A stretch of DNA of 64,000 nt from Pyronema omphalodes. Its lineage: Eukaryota > Ascomycota > Pezizomycetes > Pezizales > Pyronemataceae. The notes under the pieces were generated by a model, which saw only the letters and a list, made by a program, of their open reading frames with translations, ran no database searches and had not been told where the DNA came from. The position numbers were made by a program, and so were the translations under genes. This document shows, in pieces, positions 58,099 through 64,000 of the stretch (the stretch's first letter is position 1; the number at the start of each line of letters is the position of its first letter). Where the stretch lies: assembly GCA_024516155.1 (NCBI GenBank), contig JAJJXM010000020.1, forward strand, positions 124,001 to 188,000, in the 5' to 3' direction.

Positions 58099-59330
58099 CG
58101 CGCTGTGACACGTTATATCACTCGAGAATCGCGGCGATCGTACCTTATAGGTGAGCATGTAGACTTGAAACTAGGTAGATACTCGACATGTCCTCCACAG
58201 CATGCTCATAAGCAGATATACGTCACTCTGGTAATGTCATCACGATTCTGGTGCCGCTGCCGTGTCACATTTGTAATTTAAGCATTTGGCTACCGCGTGT
58301 CATAGCAGGGAAAATGGGGGGTAGGAATGTTATCGATAATCTTATTCTCCTGGAGTCTTGTGTGGAGACTTACACTAGGCTTAAATTGTTTAGTTGGTCT
58401 GTATACCGTCTTGGGCAATATCTCGGGTTTTACATGGTTAATGTGCACCACAACAGTATACGGTTAATCAGACACCATTGACCAAACACGATAACCATAA
58501 CTCCAATTCCAAACGTACCAACAACACTAAATATGAGCTACCACTTTTAGGCCTTGCCACAGTTATTCAGGAACCTGCGGAGCTAGAGTTAGTTTAGCTT
58601 TTATTTCTCTACCTTGATACGGTCTCGGGGTAGCCATTGTGTACTTGTGAACTACGTCTCAGTTTGCCTTCGCAACATAAGCCCGGCCGATGGGCAAAGT
58701 AAAGACACTAATTCTCCTTAAGTAAACAGGGGCGCAGAAATGTGCCTCTGTCACTCGGATACATGATACTCCTTATGGACCAGACACTGTCTCTGTGGGA
58801 ATAGAATATGGTAGACCCCGCTATATTTAAGGCCTCCTTCACAGAGAATATATTTCTCATTTACGAGACTAAAAATAAGTAGGTTCGTATTCAAAAATTC
58901 GATATTCGATGTTAAAACCTGTTAGTACAACCTTTGGCACAGCCTACCTTCGTGTACCAGTAGCCAACCAGAAACTCATTCTCAGTTACTGCAGCTTCTG
59001 GGGCACTCTTTCAAGTTCTGAATAATACGCTCCTAATTACCACATTGCTATCATATACACCGTGGTTTGTGCTCCTCAAGCAATACTATTCAACAAATGG
59101 CACGGGATTTCCATTCTTAGTCTTTTCTGGGCCTATGTGTAGTCAGAAAGTGCACATTAAGTACTAAGTTCATGGTTCGTGAGCCAGATAGAAGTATTGG
59201 GTATTGGGTATTGGGTAATGAAATAGGCCGAGTGATGCCTGAGGTGTCAGGTAAATCGGAGAGGCAGATTCAGAAGATGTGCGCTACGTTATTCATTTAT
59301 CGGTGCATTATTGTGTTTTACTGATTCAGG
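58099..59330. other. Spacer between element copies 2 and 3
   Basis: 1.2 kb of non-repeated DNA without a supported gene. A short GTATTGG triplet repeat lies at about 59193-59214. Confidence 0.5.
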
Positions 59331-59371
59331 TTTTCCCTATGGTACAAGAAAACGAGTGAGAGTGGTTTAGT

Positions 59372-59890
59372 TCAAACACCTTCGTGGTTTAGCTAAACAC
59401 CGAAAGTGTTTAGTTAAACACCCTAAACACCAAAGTTGTTTAGTCTGATTTAAGGTGTTTAGCTAAACCACCCATCGTTGTTTAAAGGTGTTTAGTTAAA
59501 CACCCCTAAACACCGAAGTTGTTTAGTGTGATTTACGGTGTTTAGCTAAACCACCCAGCGTTGTTTAGTTAAACAACTACCTTGATTTTTTTTTTGAGGG
59601 GTTTATTTAAACACCCTAGGGGTGTTTAAATAAACACCTTCTTTTTCGCTTATTCTTCGGTGTTTATTTAAACATCCTAGGGGTGTTTAAGGATGTTTAA
59701 ATAAACACCTTCTTTTGTGCTTATTTTTCGGTGTTTAGATAAACACCCTAGGGGTGTTTAAGGATGTTTAAATAAACACCTTCTTTTTTACATATTCTTT
59801 GGGGTTTATTTGAACACCCTAGGGGTGTTTAAATAAATACCTTCTTCTTCGCCTATTCTTCGGGGTTTATTTGAACTATCCTCTGACGTT
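59372..59890. repeat. Palindromic arm of element copy 3
   Basis: Same order of palindromes and spacers as copy 2, with one fewer CCTAGGGGTGTTTA block. Confidence 0.8.
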
Positions 59891-60596
59891 TAAATAAACA
59901 TCTACAGTCCACTTCCTAGGGATGGCGTTTCCATGGTTCATATAAACCACCCTGCAGTGTTCTACTGAACATTCAGTTTTAACCTGTAGAGCTGTGTTCT
60001 GTTTTTGTTTGTTGATGGAAGTGGATATTGCCTTAGTGCGCATCCCTTCCTTATGTTCTGTTCGTTCTGCCGTTGTTGTTCCTCGTTCTTCATCCATTTC
60101 ATTCACTTGTTTCTCCACCTCCATCTTTCCGCGTTGTTTGACTGTAAGTTTTTCCTCATGTCAAATGTTTGTCCCTCTACAGAATTTGCTAGTTCATACA
60201 CCATACGCCACCGGAGGGACAAAAGGGAGAGAGGGGTGGGGGGGGATATGAACTTCTAGATACTCGCTGAGTCAAGTACTGCAAACCAACCCCACAAATA
60301 TCTACAATGCTAACCAGACAAACAGGATGCTCAGAAAACCTAAGTCTATTTATTGAAGCGATCCATGATTCCAGCATATGTAAGGGTCAATTAAAACAGG
60401 CACAAAGCGAATGGTACAACACAGAGAGGAGGAGCAGGAGTAGGAGGGGTGAGGAGGGAGGTGGGAGGTTCCTGTATGTATAGATAGAGGACCTGGCAAT
60501 AGCTAGAGACATGTTATATAATGAGCGAGTGGTTTAGTAATTAATTCAAAACATTTAAAAAATATCTGAGGTGCTTGATCAAACCACTATTGTGCA

Positions 60597-60985
60597 AGGC
60601 GTTTAAATCGGTGTTTAAAGGTGTTTAGTAGGTGTTTAAATCGGTGTTTAAAGGTGTTTAAAGGTGTTTAATAGGTGTTTAAATCGGTGTTTAAAGGTGT
60701 TTAGTAGGTGTTTAGATCGGTGTTTAAAGGTGTTTAAAGGTGTTTAAATCGGTGTTTAAATCGTTGTTTAAAGGTGTTTAGTAGGTGTTTAAAGGTGTTT
60801 AGTAGGTGTTTAAAGAGGTGTTTAGTAGGTGTTTAAAGGTGTTTAGTAGGTGTTTAAAGAGGTGTTTAGTAGGTGTTTAAAGGTGTTTAGTAGGTGTTTA
60901 AAGAGGTGTTTAGTAAATGAATTTTGCGGGTGTTTGAATTAAACACCTTTTGTGGTTTAAAGTGTGGTTTGATTAAACACCTTTT
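60597..60985. repeat. Tandem GGTGTTTA array of element copy 3
   Basis: GGTGTTTA units with spacers AA, GTA, AATC and AAGA; the last third is a regular alternation of GTAGGTGTTTAAAGAGGTG-type units. Confidence 0.85.
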
Positions 60986-61004
60986 TTTTGTACCACAGGG
61001 TTTT

Positions 61005-61738
61005 GGATTTAGGGAAGGGTAAATATTTCATTACAAAGATAGACGTTTTTCCGGTTTGTATTTGATGTTCTGATAAGTCGAACATGGGGTTTTACCGAAC
61101 GTTGACGCCATTGAGAATATGAGCTTTCGGCACGGTGTTTCCGTAATTATGTACAAATTCATCAACGACAGGTGATGGCGAATGAAATCCCGGCAACCTT
61201 ATACAGTCAACTTACATGGCCGCATTTTGTCAGCCGATGATAGATATGCTTCTCCAGAAGTAATGCCATGCAACTTTCCACTTTATCACTCGATTGGCAT
61301 AAAAGTTTCAACACTTGGTAAGAAGTACCCGTGTTGGACTTGTAAGCAGCAGCAATCATTAAATGTCACGCAGTAAACATCATTTGAACGGAGTGCTGGC
61401 TATTTATATTGACTATCTAAATAAACCCATGAACAACCTCGGCTAGCCATGAACATCCTAGGCGCCAGAATATACCCTCTCACAAAAGAAATCCTATGCA
61501 ACAAGATACCTCCAACAAAAACCTCCATCCATCTAGAACTGTGTCTCCGTAAAAGAAATAAAGCATGTAGAAACTAAGAAAAAACAATATGAAACTTTTA
61601 TATCCGAGTAAAAGGGAAATTAAACTTATGCATGTCGCGCCATATTGGCATTTCCCCTGGCGAGTCCACTACTAACCCTTCACTTTCAACCCATATCGAA
61701 GCATAGGTGATGCTAGCGGACCCGGAACTCCAAGTGAT
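61005..61738. other. Spacer between element copy 3 and the LPMO gene
   Basis: No gene supported; the last ~150 bp are the 3' flank of the LPMO gene. Confidence 0.5.
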
Positions 61739-62765
61739 CTAAACCCTGCATTGACACTTGCACTGATCACCGGTGATATCCAAAGAAATTGTGGGTCTAA
61801 TGCTGCCAGTCTTAGTCGGAGACGGACGCTCGGGAAATGGTACGGTAGCAGAAGGAACAGCTCCTCCGGGAGGGGCGGATGCAGAAGGAGCGCCGGGCGG
61901 AGGAGCAGATCCACCGGTACTACCTGGAGCAAAACATTGTCCGGCAGTAGGAGCCTTGAAAGGAATACCCGTTGTGTTGTCCTTAATTGGGTTTGGTCCC
62001 GGGTTGGGGTACTCCAAGTTGAAGCCAGCAGTACTCCTACATTGACCCGCCTGAATCTGGCCGATAGTCATGTCTCCCAGGAACATGTCCGGGGCGTCTT
62101 GTAGGGTGCTCGTTCCCGAGCCTTTGATAGTCACAGCGGCGCAGTTCTGGTAGAATTCATTCCTGTTACCAGTTACAGCAGTCCATGTCCTATTCTATTA
62201 GCTTTTATTCAATATTATGGGTAAAAGATATGACTTACCAGGAGAATAGTGCTGGACCAGCCTTTGTGTCTTCGGGGATTGTGAAATGGAACTTTTGGTC
62301 CGGATTGGAGGCATAGTTTGAGTTGAGCTTAACACCACGAGGGCAGCCACCCATGAAACTCTGCAAGAGTTTGAAAGTTTTGCCATTGTCGAAAGAGATG
62401 GATGCTTGGCAACTTCCTCCAGAATGTGCTGCCAATGTTCCGATATTCGTATCCGATGCTCCAGGCCCGTTACCCAAAATCCTATTATCATTAGTAACCC
62501 GACCAGAAGTTCCGGGATACAATTCTTACTCGAAGTAAGTATCCTGGCCCGCCTCCCAAACTGTGCCCTTGGTGAGATCTGCTTTCTTGTGTAGTCCTTT
62601 GCAAGGGAAATCGCTGCCATCGGGACTCAAGGGCGAGTTGTAGGGGATATTTGACGCGACGTCGTCAGGAACAGCGTTGAGCGGTGCGGGGTACTTGAGC
62701 CGGCCGTGTGCAGACACACAGGGAAGAATGACTGCAACCGCAGTGATGATTGTTGAAAGACGCAT
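61739..62765 (-). CDS. AA11-like lytic polysaccharide monooxygenase
   Basis: Minus-strand exons 62765-62530, 62481-62239 and 62189-61739 join in phase to 309 aa. A 19-residue signal peptide ([19 protein letters not shown]) leaves His20 as the mature N-terminus ([11 protein letters not shown]), the first ligand of the LPMO copper histidine brace. A second conserved His is H98 in [15 protein letters not shown]. Other family marks are [43 protein letters not shown] and NCAAVTI. This layout fits AA11 (chitin-active) rather than AA9, with moderate certainty. A Pro/Ser/Gly-rich linker of about 70 residues leads to a short Cys end (DQCKCQCRV). It would be secreted and oxidatively cut chitin or related polysaccharides. 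TATAAATA lies about 40 bp upstream on the minus strand. Confidence 0.86.
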
Positions 62766-62803
62766 GGTGAACTATGGTGGAAGAATGAACCTAAACTTTG
62801 AAG

Positions 62804-62811
62804 TATTTATA
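62804..62811 (-). promoter_or_regulatory. TATA box of the LPMO gene
   Basis: TATAAATA on the minus strand, 39-46 bp upstream of the ATG at 62765; a strong TATA suits an inducible secreted enzyme. Confidence 0.5.
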
Positions 62812-62829
62812 AAAGTTGAAGACTGAACC

Positions 62830-64000
62830 AGCAGTTGAAGTCGAAAGGAGTGAAAGAAGGTGTAGTGAATGAAATTGAATGAAGGTGTGTAGAATGGTTC
62901 TATCTGAAAGAGAAGGAAAGGTTGTCTTATAAGTCAACCCCTTGGCGAAATTTTCATGAACCTGGGGGTCCAGAGGGGCGGAGCCTTGCGAGAACTTCCG
63001 TTACACTCTATGTCTAAGCAAAACACTGCACTCCAATAATATAGAAAGCCATATTTCAACGGGGATTTCGAAATCCCCGTCCTCCGTTCGCTACCTGCAT
63101 TAAACCAAAACAAGCACTGTGCGACCTTTTGGATGTGTCAAGCTATTCGAACGAATCATATTCTCTCCAGCTATGGCATCCGCACGCAAGCCGAAGAAGA
63201 AAAATACAAAACCAGCAATATAATTGGCCATGTATATCGTAGGGCAGCTTTGGCCGTGCCGCCGTAAGACTAGTTTCATTGGATGGAAGGTGAACGCTCA
63301 TGGTTGCACAGCGCTAAGCACGAAACGCCGAACAAATTCGGTGATGAATCTTCCCTTCCGACGCGTGTCGGCCCCTTCCAAAAGCTTGTTTTCCAAGCGA
63401 GTCGTGAATTATTCTGGTAGGACTATGGTGTACTACACAGTAATTTTTGCCGCCCTCCATTGTAAAGGGCATGATTACTCACTATAAGGCGTTTGTATCA
63501 TCTTGAGCCTTCCCGCAGTGAAGAAGCGCCCTTATGGTGGAAATATGAAACGAGATAGTTTTCCAAAGCCTTGATTAATCATCATGCATTTGTATCTTAT
63601 CGTTGGTCTATCGTCAAACCAGACAAGATAAAATGTTAAAAATAAAACGTAGCCGGTGACTGCATCGTGATCACACATTTTATGCCTTAGACATCTTCGC
63701 TCCATTTCGTACGAGAAGTACATAGAGACTTTCCAATGGTAAGGCTACATGTATTTCCTCTCGGATTATTCGACAGTGTTCTTGCAAAGCGTACCTGACG
63801 ATCATCCGGTCCCTGCCGGACCCCTGTCGAGTGACGTCGTATGGAGTACCTTATGCCAGCGCTCAGCCTATCACACCGCGTAATATCAGATCATTCTGTA
63901 TATGCTGCGACATAGTCCTACAGGATTAAGCAACGTTTGTCTTAATGGCCTCTGGGTTCCCCTGGTGAGATATCCGTGACCATACAATACCCTTCATCAA
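62830..64000. other. Right-end intergenic region
   Basis: Promoter region of the LPMO gene, then no supported gene to the window end. Frames at 63224-63487 (+) and 63723-63532 (-) have no recognisable domain. Confidence 0.5.
63059..63080. repeat. Perfect 22-bp palindrome
   Basis: ACGGGGATTTC followed directly by its exact inverted complement GAAATCCCCGT, with no spacer, about 300 bp upstream of the LPMO start. It could be a dimeric regulator site or a chance palindrome. Confidence 0.7.

Larger units (their letters stand above)
59335..61000. mobile_element. Non-autonomous GTGTTTA-repeat element, copy 3 (1666 bp)
   Basis: Bounded by TTTT on both sides (59331-59334 and 61001-61004). The ends are the same as copy 2 (CCCTATGGTACAAGAAAACG and GTACCACAGGG), in the same orientation and only 1.24 kb away. 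The core is nearly identical to copies 1 and 2. The array uses AAATCGGTGTTTAAAG units rather than the ATTCGG units of copy 2. Confidence 0.88.

Overview
This window looks like chromosomal DNA of a filamentous ascomycete, most likely a Leotiomycete (Helotiales or Sclerotiniaceae-like). The signs are genes with several short (about 50-105 nt) GT-AG introns, a mitochondrial DNA polymerase gamma of fungal type, a GPI-anchored chitin deacetylase with CBM18 modules, an AA11-like lytic polysaccharide monooxygenase, fungal DUF7580-type proteins, and long gene-poor stretches with transposon remnants. The lineage is an inference from family content. Exon structures were built by hand from splice signals, phase and comparison between paralogs.

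Layout. 1-284: 5' part of a type II membrane protein (minus). 0.3-6.2 kb: no convincing gene, one short tandem repeat. 6.3-8.6 kb: nine-exon MFS transporter. 10.2-10.7 kb: a decayed long-TIR element. 11.5-16.9 kb: three tandem BTB/POZ paralogs with the same three-exon structure. An intact 1.5-kb non-autonomous element (copy 1) lies between paralogs 1 and 2, and a 0.2-kb hairpin MITE lies between 2 and 3. 18.3-21.9 kb: mitochondrial DNA polymerase MIP1, with a short first exon encoding the presequence. 23-36.3 kb: a family cluster. It holds a truncated duplicate (A), two full-length DUF7580-type genes (B, C), a fold-back MULE-like element carrying a CCHC zinc-knuckle ORF, and on the minus strand a C2H2 zinc-finger/DUF7580 fusion (D). 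37-37.9 kb: a microbial-type PARG/macrodomain protein with an altered glycine loop, divergent from gene D. 39.6-41.2 kb: chitin deacetylase. 43-44.7 kb: single-pass membrane protein with a QYTP repeat. 45.6-48.9 kb: 1098-aa membrane/coiled-coil protein (minus). 49-56 kb: gene-poor. 56.2-61.0 kb: copies 2 and 3 of the element, in direct orientation. 61.7-62.8 kb: AA11-like LPMO (minus). The rest is gene-poor.

The most unusual content is a repeat family of three copies (12708-14215, 56225-58094, 59335-61000). Each copy has near-identical ends (CCCTRTGGTAC...), a perfect 4-bp target duplication (TTAT, TGAA, TTTT), one arm of nested GTTTAG/CTAAAC palindromes, a roughly 0.7-kb unique core and one arm of GGTGTTTA tandem repeats. 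No transposase is present. The second highlight is the DUF7580 cluster, which shows recent segmental duplication, a premature stop and a domain fusion. Housekeeping genes (MIP1, transporter, cell-wall enzymes) are interspersed and do not form an obvious pathway cluster.
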